A stretch of 33,995 nt of DNA from Candidatus Hinthialibacter antarcticus (GTDB taxonomy: Bacteria; Hinthialibacterota; Hinthialibacteria; Hinthialibacterales; Hinthialibacteraceae), in NCBI GenBank assembly GCA_030765645.1, contig JAVCCE010000024.1, positions 1 through 33,995 on the forward strand, given 5' to 3'. Shown here piece after piece: positions 1 through 10,696 of this stretch. A model generated the notes under the pieces. That model saw only the letters and a list, made by a program, of their open reading frames with translations, was not told the DNA's origin and did no database searches. Each line of letters starts with the position of its first letter. Positions within the stretch are counted from its first letter, which is position 1. The position numbers were made by a program, and so were the translations under genes.

Positions 1-91
1 ACAGGCGCTCCCAGAGTTGCACCCATGCCTGATTTGGTTTGTCAATTTTTGATGCGCCGGGATACGTTTTCGTAATCAAAATCATGACCAT
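1..91 (-). CDS. Possible N-terminal fragment of an unidentified protein, cut by the window edge
   Basis: Reading leftwards from an ATG at 91 (or the in-frame ATG at 85) gives about 28-30 codons that stay open to the window edge, beginning MVMILITKTYPGASKIDK. The composition, with a short hydrophobic strand and then a charged helix-like segment, looks like a real protein start. It would diverge from the DUF4139 gene that follows. No convincing ribosome binding site is seen, only a GGATGG purine run. The fragment is too short for a family assignment and could be chance. Confidence 0.3.
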   Translation of the reverse strand, partial: MVMILITKTYPGASKIDKPNQAWVQLWERL

Positions 92-215
92 CCATCAATG
101 CAAGTACTCACTTACCGGATGAACCTTTTTTGTTATAGTAAAAACCAATTGGTATTGACCATCGTTAAATAACTGTTGTTCTATGTTTGTATTCGCTTGA
201 AAAAGGAGATTTCTG

Positions 216-1871
216 ATGAACCGACATCATTTTGCGTACATTGTTGTATTTGTATTAACGGTTGTTTGTTTGCCGCTGACGGCCCGGGTCGGTTTTGCGG
301 CGGAGACGCTGGCGTCTCGCCCCGTCGAAACGTTTGTGTTTAAAAATGGATATAGCCTGGCGGCGATTGAAGTCGACTTTCCGACCAAAATCGGCGTGTA
401 TCAAGTTACTCCGTTGCCTGACTCGGCGCTGGGCAGTTTTTGGCTCACTTGGCCTGAGGGAACGGAAATTAAAAACGTCAAAGCAACGGTAGCCGAAACG
501 GAAACCGATGTTGACGCCGCCAGCATCGCAGAATTGCTTGAAGCCAACATCGGCGCCAGCGTTCAAGTGGCGGATGAAGACACCTGGTATAAGGGCGTAA
601 TCGTTTCTGTTCCTAAACGCAGCGAGGGTCCGATCATTTACCCGCAAGATGACAAAACCATTCCAGCGCCAAACCCCGATGAGCGCGGCGACGTGGTCAT
701 TCTGAAAGACGGCGCTCAGCGCTTTGTCTTGAATATTCGCTCAATTAATAAAATCCGTTTTTTAGACGACGAAGCGGGAATGAAACTCAAACGGCTTTCG
801 CGGCAAAATGTGATTGAGTTTGAAGTGACGAAGACCTTCAGCGAGCTGGGAAAGCATTTGCAAATTCAATATCTGGCGAACGGATTGTCATGGTCGCCAA
901 GTTATGTGGTTGACATCACCAATGAAGGCAAAGCGTTGATTTCCGCGAAGGCTGTTCTGGTCAATGATTTGATTGGGTTGGATGATACCCGCGCGGAACT
1001 GGTGACGGGGTATCCGCATCTGGCGTATGCCGACAAGAGCAGCCACTTTACGCTGACGCCCTTACAGCAACTCATGCAGCAAATTCAAGCGGGAAGCGGC
1101 GTGCAAGAACGCTTTGCCTATGACACTGTAAGCAATAATTCCAGATCGTTTGGGTATGCAATGGCAAAAGCGCCGTCGATGCCCTCACAGACGCTTGAAG
1201 GCGAGGCGGAAGAAGATTTGTTTTTCTATCCAATTGAAAACGTCACATTGAAAAAAGGCGAGCGCGGCTATTATCCGCTCTTCGCCGCTGAAGCGCCTTA
1301 TCAACATTTATATACAGTGGCGCTGCCGGATGCGATTCAGCCTGAGGTTTATTTGCGCAATCGCGGCGGGATGCCGGAAGCGCCCGACCCGGTGGTTTGG
1401 CATACGCTCAAACTCGTAAATGAATCGAACTCGCCATGGACGACAGCGCCCGCGATGACGATGAAAAATGGTCGGATACTGGGTCAAGACGCCATCCGCT
1501 ACACGCCGCGCGGGGCGACGATTGATTTGAAAATCACGCAGGCGGTCTCGGTGAAAGCGGAACATAACGAATATGAGATTGAACGCGATCCGAACCCGTT
1601 CCAGATTGGGACGGTGAGTTACGCCAAAATTCGCGTCAAAGGCGAAGTGGTTGTGACCAATTTCAAAGATGAAGCCATCGAATTAGAAGTAGAAAAAATC
1701 GTGACTGGCGAAGTGGTTGAGGTTGAAGGCGGGCCGAAGGTCAAAAAACTTGTCAAAGGCCTGCAAAATGTGAATCCCCAAACACAATTGACCTGGGAAC
1801 AGACGGTGGAACCGGGCGTCGATAATGCGTTGCGGATTGAGTACACTTATTCCGTTTATGTGCGGATGTAA
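216..1871 (+). CDS. Secreted DUF4139 domain-containing protein
   Basis: A 551-residue protein of unknown function. Residues 1-29 form a signal peptide (charged start, hydrophobic core, cleavage near GFAAE), so it is probably exported. The rest looks beta-rich. The central stretch around residues 220-235 (QYLANGLSWSP followed by SYVVDI) matches the conserved core of DUF4139 proteins, in which a sheet repeat containing G-x-x-W-x-P-x-Y is typical. The C-terminal third has alternating strands ending in a short hydrophobic Tyr-rich tail. The ATG at 216 is well supported by AAAAAGGAG a few bases upstream. The gene appears monocistronic and is followed by repeats rather than a partner gene. DUF4139 proteins are known as a conserved family without a fixed role. 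The family call rests on the motif and fold pattern only. Confidence 0.7.
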   Translation: MNRHHFAYIVVFVLTVVCLPLTARVGFAAETLASRPVETFVFKNGYSLAAIEVDFPTKIGVYQVTPLPDSALGSFWLTWPEGTEIKNVKATVAETETDVDAASIAELLEANIGASVQVADEDTWYKGVIVSVPKRSEGPIIYPQDDKTIPAPNPDERGDVVILKDGAQRFVLNIRSINKIRFLDDEAGMKLKRLSRQNVIEFEVTKTFSELGKHLQIQYLANGLSWSPSYVVDITNEGKALISAKAVLVNDLIGLDDTRAELVTGYPHLAYADKSSHFTLTPLQQLMQQIQAGSGVQERFAYDTVSNNSRSFGYAMAKAPSMPSQTLEGEAEEDLFFYPIENVTLKKGERGYYPLFAAEAPYQHLYTVALPDAIQPEVYLRNRGGMPEAPDPVVWHTLKLVNESNSPWTTAPAMTMKNGRILGQDAIRYTPRGATIDLKITQAVSVKAEHNEYEIERDPNPFQIGTVSYAKIRVKGEVVVTNFKDEAIELEVEKIVTGEVVEVEGGPKVKKLVKGLQNVNPQTQLTWEQTVEPGVDNALRIEYTYSVYVRM

Positions 1872-1962
1872 TCGAGCCTGTGTCATTGACTAAAGGGGTG
1901 GCGAGCCAAGGCGTCGCGAAATGAAGGCAGCCCTTGATGCAACGAATCAAAAATATCAGCCC

Positions 1963-2071
1963 TGTAGGGGCGCAACGTGTTGCGCCCGAATCCCCCCTGA
2001 CGCTTTCAGCGCCGGCCCCCCCCTTAAAAAGGGGGGCTAAAAGTTTTAAGCCAATGACATTGGCTTTTTGA
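1963..2071. repeat. Block of intergenic palindromic repeats between the DUF4139 gene and dxr
   Basis: This gap holds no gene. It contains a palindrome GGGCGCAACGTGTTGCGCCC at 1968-1987. Next comes a C-run / CGCTTTCAGCG / C-run / TTAAAAAGG unit at about 1989-2037, which reappears in the same orientation at 33544-33590. A hairpin AAGCCAATG-A-CATTGGCTT follows at 2048-2066 with a short T run. The last hairpin could end transcription of the upstream gene, but its loop is very tight. Confidence 0.7.
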
Positions 2072-2140
2072 GGGGGGAGCAGCGATAGAAATATCTATGA
2101 TCATTCGATCCGCACAGAATTAGAGCAACAAAAATAACAA

Positions 2141-2174
2141 CCCTCATCCTCACCTTCTCCCAGAGGGAGAAGGG
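2141..2174. repeat. Solo copy of the CCCTCTCCC/GGGAGAGGG palindromic repeat
   Basis: The sequence runs CCCTCA..., a short spacer, CTTCTCCC, AGA, then GGGAGAAGGG, a hairpin with 8-bp arms. It is a degenerate copy of the repeat that frames the DUF559 gene at 33061 and 33443, in the orientation of the latter. It lies just past the dxr stop. Read on the minus strand, the hairpin is followed some bases later by a T-rich tract, so it may also serve as the dxr terminator. Confidence 0.7.
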
Positions 2175-2189
2175 ATCACATTTCTCGTT

Positions 2190-3350
2190 TTAGGACGCGT
2201 ACGCCTGGATGAGTTCTGATGTGCGCTGGCGGGCTTCGGCGTCTGCGATGTGGATGTCTTCCAGTGTGTAATCCAAAGCCGGTTTGTGTTTGTTCATGCT
2301 GGCTTCCAACAAACGGGGAATCGCGCCGAATGGGATGCGTTCGTTTAGAAACGCATCCACCACTTCCTCATTGGCGACGGACAAATACGCCGGCATGGTG
2401 CCGCCGATGCGGGCGGCTTCATAACACAAGCGCAGGCAGGGGAAACTGTCCATATCCGGCGGGAAGAAGGTCAGGTTGGGCGTATCGAGCAGGTTGAGTT
2501 TTCGTCCGGTGCGTTCGATGCGCTCCGGGTAGGACAGCGCGTATTGAATGGGCGTACGCATGTCGGCGTCGCCCAGTTGCGCCATGATGGAGCCATCGAA
2601 AAATTCGACCATCGAATGGATGATCGACTGAGGGTGCACCACCACGTCGATGCAGTCGAGCGGTTGGTTGAACAGATGGTGGGCTTCGATGACTTCGAGG
2701 CCTTTATTAAATAGCGTGGCCGAATCAATGGTGATTTTCGCCCCCATGTCCCAGGTGGGGTGGTTGAGGGCTTCTTCGACTTTCACATTCTCGAACTGAT
2801 CCGGCGTCTGGCCGCGAAACGGGCCGCCGGACGCCGTGAGGATGATTTTTAACACTTCGCTGTGGTCGCCGCACTGCAAGCATTGCCAGATGGCGCTGTG
2901 TTCGCTGTCGATGGGGATGATCGGCGAATTGCTGTCGCGGGCGACTTTCATTAACAGGTCGCCTGCCATCGCGAGCACCTCTTTGTTGGCCAGGGCGATC
3001 TGCATTCCCTCGCTGGCGGCCTCGAAGGTCGGCTTGAAGCCCGCCGCGCCAACGGTGGCGATGACGGCGGTGTCTGCGTCGCAGGCTTGGGCTATTTCGC
3101 AAAACGAATTCGGGCCATACAGGAACTCGGTTTTTTGCGGCAGGGTATCTTGGGGGTATTCTTTGGCGGCGTCTTCATCCGATACGGCGGCCCATTTGGG
3201 TTTGAATTCTGTAATTTGCTCTTGTAGTAGGGTCGTATTCCGCCTGGTGGCGATTCCGGCTATTTCAAATTTGTCCGTGTGGTTTCGTACGACATCCAAC
3301 ACTTGTTGCCCAATCGAACCTGTCGAACCTAATAATAATAACCGTTTCAT
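2190..3350 (-). CDS. dxr: 1-deoxy-D-xylulose 5-phosphate reductoisomerase
   Basis: Cytoplasmic NADPH-dependent enzyme of the MEP isoprenoid pathway that rearranges and reduces 1-deoxyxylulose 5-phosphate to 2-C-methylerythritol 4-phosphate. The 386-residue length is normal. The N-terminal Rossmann motif GSTGSIGQQ is at residues 8-16. The metal/substrate segment IPIDSEHSAIWQ, the flexible-loop segment ASGGPFRG and the conserved run NHPTWDMGAKITIDSATLFN are all present, as is VVHPQSIIHSMVEF. The C-terminal helical domain with ANEEVVDAFL is complete. The ATG at 3350 gives the family start MKRLLLLGSTGSIG. The gene stands alone and diverges from gyrB. The intergenic region has a TATACT box on the minus strand but no matching -35 at ideal spacing. 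An ispG-like gene of the same pathway lies about 8 kb away. Confidence 0.97.
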   Translation of the reverse strand: MKRLLLLGSTGSIGQQVLDVVRNHTDKFEIAGIATRRNTTLLQEQITEFKPKWAAVSDEDAAKEYPQDTLPQKTEFLYGPNSFCEIAQACDADTAVIATVGAAGFKPTFEAASEGMQIALANKEVLAMAGDLLMKVARDSNSPIIPIDSEHSAIWQCLQCGDHSEVLKIILTASGGPFRGQTPDQFENVKVEEALNHPTWDMGAKITIDSATLFNKGLEVIEAHHLFNQPLDCIDVVVHPQSIIHSMVEFFDGSIMAQLGDADMRTPIQYALSYPERIERTGRKLNLLDTPNLTFFPPDMDSFPCLRLCYEAARIGGTMPAYLSVANEEVVDAFLNERIPFGAIPRLLEASMNKHKPALDYTLEDIHIADAEARQRTSELIQAYAS

Positions 3351-3507
3351 GCGGTAAAATTTATCCCCATTTGTTTGTGTTGTTTATTAAAGAGTATAGG
3401 AAAAGCGTACTTAAACAAATCCTTCTGAAACAAGCAAGTCGCAAGATATTGTTTCAAGAGCTGTAAATCAATTACTCGATAAACATCTGTTCAATCGACC
3501 TGCGATG

Positions 3508-3523
3508 AAAATTCGCGAATTTT
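3508..3523. promoter_or_regulatory. Perfect 16-bp palindrome between dxr and gyrB
   Basis: AAAATTCGCGAATTTT reads identically on both strands. It lies 77 bp upstream of the gyrB -35 box and 158 bp upstream of the dxr start, with the 14-bp palindrome at 3535-3548 centred 26 bp away. A two-fold symmetric site in a divergent regulatory region is what an operator for a dimeric repressor or activator looks like. The binding protein is unknown. Confidence 0.4.
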
Positions 3524-3534
3524 ATTTAAGGGTG

Positions 3535-3548
3535 CACAATATATTGTG
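3535..3548. promoter_or_regulatory. Perfect 14-bp palindrome CACAATATATTGTG
   Basis: A second perfect palindrome in the dxr-gyrB divergent region, centred 26 bp from the first, between two and three helical turns. Its arms continue imperfectly outward (TGCA on the left, TGCGCA on the right). Candidate operator or architectural protein site; function inferred from symmetry and position only. Confidence 0.4.
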
Positions 3549-3599
3549 ATTGCGCATTGGGGGCGGCTCAGCATGTTGGGGGTCGCAGTGGCCGAAGTC

Positions 3600-3628
3600 T
3601 TGACTGGCATAACCCATACACATATAAT
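3600..3628 (+). promoter_or_regulatory. Sigma70-type promoter for gyrB
   Basis: A -35 box TTGACT at 3600-3605 and a -10 box TATAAT at 3623-3628 are separated by exactly 17 bp. Transcription would start near 3635 and leave a leader of about 80 bases before the gyrB ATG. A second TATAAT at 3650-3655 has no good -35 partner at 17 bp. The close match to the housekeeping consensus fits high constitutive expression of a topoisomerase gene. Confidence 0.75.
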
Positions 3629-3692
3629 AGGTTAGTTACGCTTGGGCGATATAATTTCATTTCTTGCCCATCACCCGCACGTTAATTTTTAA

Positions 3693-6248
<2,556 letters not shown>

Positions 6249-6261
6249 AGTGGATTTTAGA

Positions 6262-6315
6262 ATGGTACGCATCGTTAAAAATCTGGAGAGCATTTCATCA
6301 TACGCCGCAGCATGA
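6262..6315 (+). CDS. Possible 17-codon leader peptide overlapping the next start
   Basis: A short ORF starts with ATG at 6262, preceded by GAGTGG at 6248-6253, and encodes MVRIVKNLESISSYAAA. Its TGA overlaps the ATG of the next gene as ATGA at 6312. That downstream ATG has no ribosome binding site at normal distance: the only good one, GGAGAG at 6285-6290, is over 20 bases away. Translational coupling through this leader would explain initiation. Evidence is positional only. Confidence 0.25.
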   Translation: MVRIVKNLESISSYAAA

Positions 6316-8174
6316 GCCGGCCTCTTACTTTATTCCTTTTGGCAACGACTATCGCGGCGTGGGTATGCGGCAACGCATTTTCCGCGCCGCTGACTCATTT
6401 GCAGAAGTTGCTGGATGAGTTTCCCGACCGTCAAGCGCAGTGTTTGCGCGAAGTCGCTGAGTCAAACAACGCTCCACTTTTTCTACGTGGCGCCGCGAAA
6501 CTGTTTCTCGGCGAGCCCACCGAAGACTCGCTTGCTTCTCTCACTGCCGTCTCAGGCGACCAATTAAGCATGATGGATGCCACCGTTATGCTGCGAATTT
6601 TGTTGGTTGAAGACTACGCCGAATCGGTTCCCGACAATGTACGCGCCATCCTCGAAGCAAACCTGATCGAGTTTTTTCAGAAACGCGAAGATGTGCTTCT
6701 GAACGAACTGGATGTGCGCGAGCCGGAAAGCCGCTTCGTCCTGCGCCACACGCTGAGGTTGTTGTGGGCGCAATATGCAAAGTCGCGTGAAGTGGTTTTT
6801 TCGCTGGCGGGCGAACAAGATGCGGCGGCGGCTTATCAAGCGTCTCTCGGTCAAATGCGTGAATGGCTGGCGCAGCGGTTGCAATACGGTTTGGTTGATC
6901 GTGGTTCGGCGTATCGAAACCGAACGCTCTCTTGCTTATTATTATTGTATGATGCGACGGAAGTTGATGAGTTGCGCAGGCAAGTGGAAGTGTGTCTCGA
7001 CGGCGCCGCAGCAGACTGGGCGCAGGAATCGCTTGATGGGGTGTGGGGAGGCGCGCGGTTGCGCTCGCTGGAGTCGATTTCCCCTCTGCCAGGCGACCGC
7101 GCCGGATTTATCTGGTTCGGTTCCAAACAGCGCGACCTGTCGGGCGTGGCGGACCCTGCTGCTTTACATTTGAGTGCAAGCCAATACCGGCCTCCAGCGG
7201 CGGTGATTCGCATCGGCGCCGAGCGTGAGGAGCGCGCGGCCTATGAGGTCAAGACGCGTTACTTTGAATCCCCACAAGGCGATCATCAGGAAGGCCGAAA
7301 ATATGCCTATGTTGATCCTGATTTCATACTCGGTTCATTCGTTTTGCGAGACGAAGCCGTCCCCTGGCAGTCGCGCCCCTGGGAACTGACATTGTGGGAC
7401 GGCGACAGCGCGGAAAATCGCATTTTCGCCTTTGCCGGGCGGCAGTTTTTTAGCGGCGCCCGCCCGCCGTACGACGCCGGGTATGACCAGTGGAACGCCA
7501 GCGTTTATCAATACAAAAATGTGTTGTTCTCTACATTTCATCGCAGCGACTATCATCAACCGGGGAAACAAAAACTCGACCGTCGTTATCAGAAACAACC
7601 CGTGAGGATATGGATCGACCGCAGCCTGCAGCCGGTTGAATTTAAAGACGGCTGGTGGTTCGCCCGCTTGGGCGGCGTCTATTTGGCGTTTCGGCCCATT
7701 CAGGGTCTCAGCTATTGGTGGCGCGATATCGAAACTGAATCCGGCGAAGGCGCCTCGATTCTTGCGTTGCAAGACCTGGATTCGCCCTTCTTGCTTGAAG
7801 TCGAACAAGCCGAACGCTTTCTCTCGTATGAGCGCTTTCAACAGCAAGTGGTTGATGCGCCATACATCGTTGAACACAATTCGGTTACGTTCGTTTCGCG
7901 AAAAGGCGATGTGTTCTTGTTTCCATTGGACGGCGGCGAATTTCTGGTGAACGGCTATGAAGTCGACCCCTGGGATGACAATGACTATCAACTCTACGGC
8001 GGGCGCTTTGTTACTGCTGAACCCGGGCCGCATTCATTCAAGGCCGAGTGGAAGCCTTTTGGCGTTTTGATTGATCGCAGCGATCCGTTTTTACCGGTCC
8101 GGATTTTGAAGCCGGACCCGCAGGGCGCCGATTGGATGAAGCAAGAGGTTTCGTTTCCGTATCGCCCCCGGTGA
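6312..8174 (+). CDS. Secreted protein of unknown function with helical N-terminal and beta-rich C-terminal halves
   Basis: A 620-residue protein I do not recognise. Residues 1-25 are a signal peptide ending AFSA, so it is exported. Residues 30-260 are helix-rich with many Leu/Arg/Glu. From about residue 290 the sequence turns beta-rich and aromatic, with YVDPDFILGSFVLRD, WWFARLGGVYLAFRP and a Trp-rich run. This order (helical domain, then beta sandwich) recalls heparinase-type or other polysaccharide-active proteins. That is only a fold-level guess, since no catalytic motif can be named. The gene follows gyrB by 63 bp with no visible terminator between, so it may share the gyrB transcript. 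The start is uncertain: GGAGAG at 6285-6290 is spaced for an in-frame ATC at 6297 rather than for the ATG at 6312. Confidence 0.65.
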   Translation: MSRPLTLFLLATTIAAWVCGNAFSAPLTHLQKLLDEFPDRQAQCLREVAESNNAPLFLRGAAKLFLGEPTEDSLASLTAVSGDQLSMMDATVMLRILLVEDYAESVPDNVRAILEANLIEFFQKREDVLLNELDVREPESRFVLRHTLRLLWAQYAKSREVVFSLAGEQDAAAAYQASLGQMREWLAQRLQYGLVDRGSAYRNRTLSCLLLLYDATEVDELRRQVEVCLDGAAADWAQESLDGVWGGARLRSLESISPLPGDRAGFIWFGSKQRDLSGVADPAALHLSASQYRPPAAVIRIGAEREERAAYEVKTRYFESPQGDHQEGRKYAYVDPDFILGSFVLRDEAVPWQSRPWELTLWDGDSAENRIFAFAGRQFFSGARPPYDAGYDQWNASVYQYKNVLFSTFHRSDYHQPGKQKLDRRYQKQPVRIWIDRSLQPVEFKDGWWFARLGGVYLAFRPIQGLSYWWRDIETESGEGASILALQDLDSPFLLEVEQAERFLSYERFQQQVVDAPYIVEHNSVTFVSRKGDVFLFPLDGGEFLVNGYEVDPWDDNDYQLYGGRFVTAEPGPHSFKAEWKPFGVLIDRSDPFLPVRILKPDPQGADWMKQEVSFPYRPR

Positions 8175-8233
8175 TTCGCCGTAAGCGGCTATAATAAAAC
8201 TTTGATCTTGACGCAATGGTGGAAGCGACTGAT

Positions 8234-10021
8234 ATGACATTGACGACTGACATCAAACACCAAGGCTCTTGGGTGCGGGTCGGCGCCGCGCAGATGAACA
8301 CCACCGTCGGCGACATTGACGGAAATGTAGCCATTATGCGCCAATGGATTCAGCGCGCGCGTAAACAGGGCGTCCAGGTTTTAGTGTTTCCTGAACTGTC
8401 TATCTGCGGGTATCCGCCCAAAGACTTGTTGCTCAAGACGCAATTTATTGAAGAACAACGGCAAGCGCTCGAAACGCTGGTTCCTGAAACCAAGGGCATG
8501 TTCGTCGTAGTCGGGCTGGTGGTCCGCGAACGCGATTCATACAACGCCGCCGCCGTGATGCACGATGGAAAGTTGCTCGGCATCGCCCGAAAAGTGGGGT
8601 TGCCGAACTATCGCGTGTTTGATGAGAAACGCTATTTTCAACGCGGCGAGTTTCTCTCGGCGTTTCATACTGATATCGCCGATGTCGGCGTGTTGATTTG
8701 CGAAGACGTTTGGCACCCGGAAATCGTGTCGCAAATCGCCGCCAGCGGCGTCGAACTCATCGTCTGCGTGTCGGCGTCTCCCTTCAGCGTGGGGCGCTCG
8801 CGCGAACGCGAAACCATGATTCAATGCCGTTGCCAAGACCATTCGGTCGGTTTTGTTTTTTGCAATTTAGTCGGCGGGCAAGACGAACTCATCTTCGACG
8901 GCAATAGCCTGATCGCTGCGCCCAGCGGGCGCATGTTGTCGCGAGGTAAATCGTTTGAAGAAGACTTGGTCGTCGCGGACATTCAATTTGAAGAAATACA
9001 CCGCAACCGCTTGGCTGCTCCGATTCAGCGCGATATCGCGCCCGGTGAACCGTTGTCGCGCGAGGCGGTGCGGCTGACGGTGTCGGACGGGGAAACCCAA
9101 TCGTTCGAGCGCACCGTCAAGCCGCCGTCAGACGCCAACCCCTTTTTGTACGCCGCCGGGCAAAAGTTCAACCCGGTCGAAGACGCTTACAATGCGTTGG
9201 TATTGGGCGTGGGGGATTACGTTCGCAAAAACGGATTTAAGTCGGTTGTGATTGGATTAAGCGGCGGCATCGACTCGGCGCTGACCGCGACCATCGCAGT
9301 GGATGCGCTCGGGGCGGACAACGTGGTCGGGGTTTCGATGCCCAGCCGTTATTCGTCGGGGCATAGCAAGTCGGACGCGGAAGACCTGGCCAAAAATCTG
9401 GGCATTGAATATAAACAGTTCGCCATCGAAACACTGTTTCAGACATACCTGGAATTATTTGAAGACGAATTCAAAGAAACAAAGCCTGACATTACCGAAG
9501 AGAACTTACAGGCGCGTATTCGCGGCGCATTGCTCATGGCGCTCTCGAATAAATTTGGGCACTTGGTTTTGGCAACAGGCAACAAATCCGAACTGTCGGT
9601 CGGCTATGCGACGCTATACGGCGATATGTGCGGCGGCCTCGCGGTGATTGGCGACGTGCCCAAGACGCTGGTGTTTCAGATGGCGCGTTATGTGAATCAA
9701 TCGTCGGGGCGTATCCGCATCCCGGAAAACACCATTGATAAACCACCGTCAGCTGAATTGCGCGAAGACCAGAAAGACACCGACAGCCTGCCGCCGTATG
9801 GCATCTTAGATGGAATTTTATACGCGTACATTGAGCAGGATTGCAGCGTTCCCGAAATCATTGAGTTGGGCTATGATCCAGACTTGGTGAGGCGCATTGT
9901 GAACCTGGTCGATAAGGCCGAGCATAAACGGCGCCAGGCGGCGATTGTCTTGCGCGTCACGTCAAAAGCCTTCGGCAGCGACCGGCGCCTGCCGGTGACC
10001 AACAAATATAAATCTGGATAA
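8234..10021 (+). CDS. nadE: Glutamine-dependent NAD+ synthase
   Basis: Catalyses the last step of NAD synthesis, ATP-dependent amidation of nicotinate adenine dinucleotide, using glutamine as nitrogen donor. The N-terminal carbon-nitrogen hydrolase domain (residues 1-265) carries the catalytic triad Glu54 (VFPELSICGYPPK), Lys120 (ARKVGLPNY) and Cys156 (LICEDVWHPE). The C-terminal synthetase domain has the ATP pyrophosphatase loop SGGIDSALT from residue 343 and TGNKSELSVGYATLYGD. The 595-601 residue length fits the two-domain form. An in-frame ATG at 8216 would add six residues but has no ribosome binding site. The ATG at 8234 has GGTGGAAG at good distance and is preferred. A small membrane-protein gene follows after 5 bp and is probably cotranscribed. 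Confidence 0.96.
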   Translation: MTLTTDIKHQGSWVRVGAAQMNTTVGDIDGNVAIMRQWIQRARKQGVQVLVFPELSICGYPPKDLLLKTQFIEEQRQALETLVPETKGMFVVVGLVVRERDSYNAAAVMHDGKLLGIARKVGLPNYRVFDEKRYFQRGEFLSAFHTDIADVGVLICEDVWHPEIVSQIAASGVELIVCVSASPFSVGRSRERETMIQCRCQDHSVGFVFCNLVGGQDELIFDGNSLIAAPSGRMLSRGKSFEEDLVVADIQFEEIHRNRLAAPIQRDIAPGEPLSREAVRLTVSDGETQSFERTVKPPSDANPFLYAAGQKFNPVEDAYNALVLGVGDYVRKNGFKSVVIGLSGGIDSALTATIAVDALGADNVVGVSMPSRYSSGHSKSDAEDLAKNLGIEYKQFAIETLFQTYLELFEDEFKETKPDITEENLQARIRGALLMALSNKFGHLVLATGNKSELSVGYATLYGDMCGGLAVIGDVPKTLVFQMARYVNQSSGRIRIPENTIDKPPSAELREDQKDTDSLPPYGILDGILYAYIEQDCSVPEIIELGYDPDLVRRIVNLVDKAEHKRRQAAIVLRVTSKAFGSDRRLPVTNKYKSG

Positions 10022-10026
10022 TTGCA

Positions 10027-10596
10027 ATGAAAATTGGATACCGTTTGTTTGCACTCTTCATGGTGATGGAATGCTTTGCGCTTCCGGCGTTTGCCCAGGA
10101 AGGCGATTTTTTTGATACCTATATTCCTATCGCAAAACTGTTTGACTCTCCAGTGTTTTTTGCGTGCGTGGTCGGCAGCGCCGTCTTGATTTTGGTTATC
10201 ACCCTCTTATTCATCCTCTATACCAATAATCTTGAAAAAAAATGTTATGAATGGGGCAAGAAAAAGAAAACCAGCGAATTGATCGGTCTGTTAGAAAGCC
10301 CCATCGCGGCGGAGCGTCGCTCGGCGTTTATTTATCTTCGCAATCATGGAAGCGACGATGAGGCCGAAGAACTCATCATCAATCAACTGCACGAACAGCG
10401 GCGCAATGGCGAAGTGAATCCCTACCTGATTTATTTGATGGAAGACTTGCGTTGTTTTTCGGGCATCCCCGTTTTGAAAACCATCAACAAAAGCAATTCG
10501 CAATACGCCCAAATCGCGGGCGAGTCGCTCGCGGGATTGTTGTCTGACCAAAGTCAGGATCAAGAAAAGCAAAGCGACAAAGACAAAACGAAGTAA
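10027..10596 (+). CDS. Small membrane-anchored protein with helical repeat-like cytoplasmic tail
   Basis: A 189-residue protein without a recognised family. An N-terminal signal sequence ends near PAFAQEG. A second hydrophobic segment at about residues 44-66 (FFACVVGSAVLILVI and on) spans the membrane. It is followed by a basic KKKK patch, so the remainder should face the cytoplasm. Residues 80-180 are helical with paired helices (SELIGLLESP..., ESLAGLLSD) resembling HEAT or armadillo-like repeats, usually protein-protein contact surfaces. The tail is Gln/Lys/Asp-rich. It begins 5 bp after nadE, so the two are likely cotranscribed, although no functional link to NAD synthesis is evident. Confidence 0.6.
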   Translation: MKIGYRLFALFMVMECFALPAFAQEGDFFDTYIPIAKLFDSPVFFACVVGSAVLILVITLLFILYTNNLEKKCYEWGKKKKTSELIGLLESPIAAERRSAFIYLRNHGSDDEAEELIINQLHEQRRNGEVNPYLIYLMEDLRCFSGIPVLKTINKSNSQYAQIAGESLAGLLSDQSQDQEKQSDKDKTK

Positions 10597-10621
10597 ATCC
10601 TGATCGTTTAATTTCCCTAAA

Positions 10622-10649
10622 GTAGGGTGGGTTCTTAACCCACTATTAC
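10622..10649. repeat. GTGGGTTCTTAACCCAC repeat (family with copies near 26.5, 27.9 and 33.6 kb)
   Basis: GTAGG, then the palindromic core GTGGGTTCTTAACCCAC. The same core occurs inverted at 26641-26664 and truncated at 33606-33622, and related hairpins with other loops flank the AT-rich island. Here it sits directly upstream of the DUF433 gene. Confidence 0.75.
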
Positions 10650-10663
10650 AACTGAATACAGTG

Positions 10664-10669
10664 TATAAT
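10664..10669 (+). promoter_or_regulatory. Candidate -10 box for the DUF433 gene
   Basis: TATAAT lies 28 bases before the ATG. No convincing -35 is seen at 16-18 bp. The small inverted repeat ACTG-AATA-CAGT at 10651-10662 lies immediately upstream and could be an operator, which would fit an autoregulated antitoxin-type gene. Weak evidence. Confidence 0.3.
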
Positions 10670-10696
10670 GTAACAAATTAGTATCAGGGGTTTTCC

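Noticed and set aside
161-190. Promoter before the DUF4139 gene
   Set aside because: TTGACC at 155-160 is present, but no acceptable -10 box lies at 16-18 bp, so it is not listed as a feature.
7335-8033. 232-codon minus-strand frame opposite the large secreted protein
   Set aside because: The plus-strand gene has a signal peptide and coherent beta-rich content; the reverse frame shows no domain pattern.
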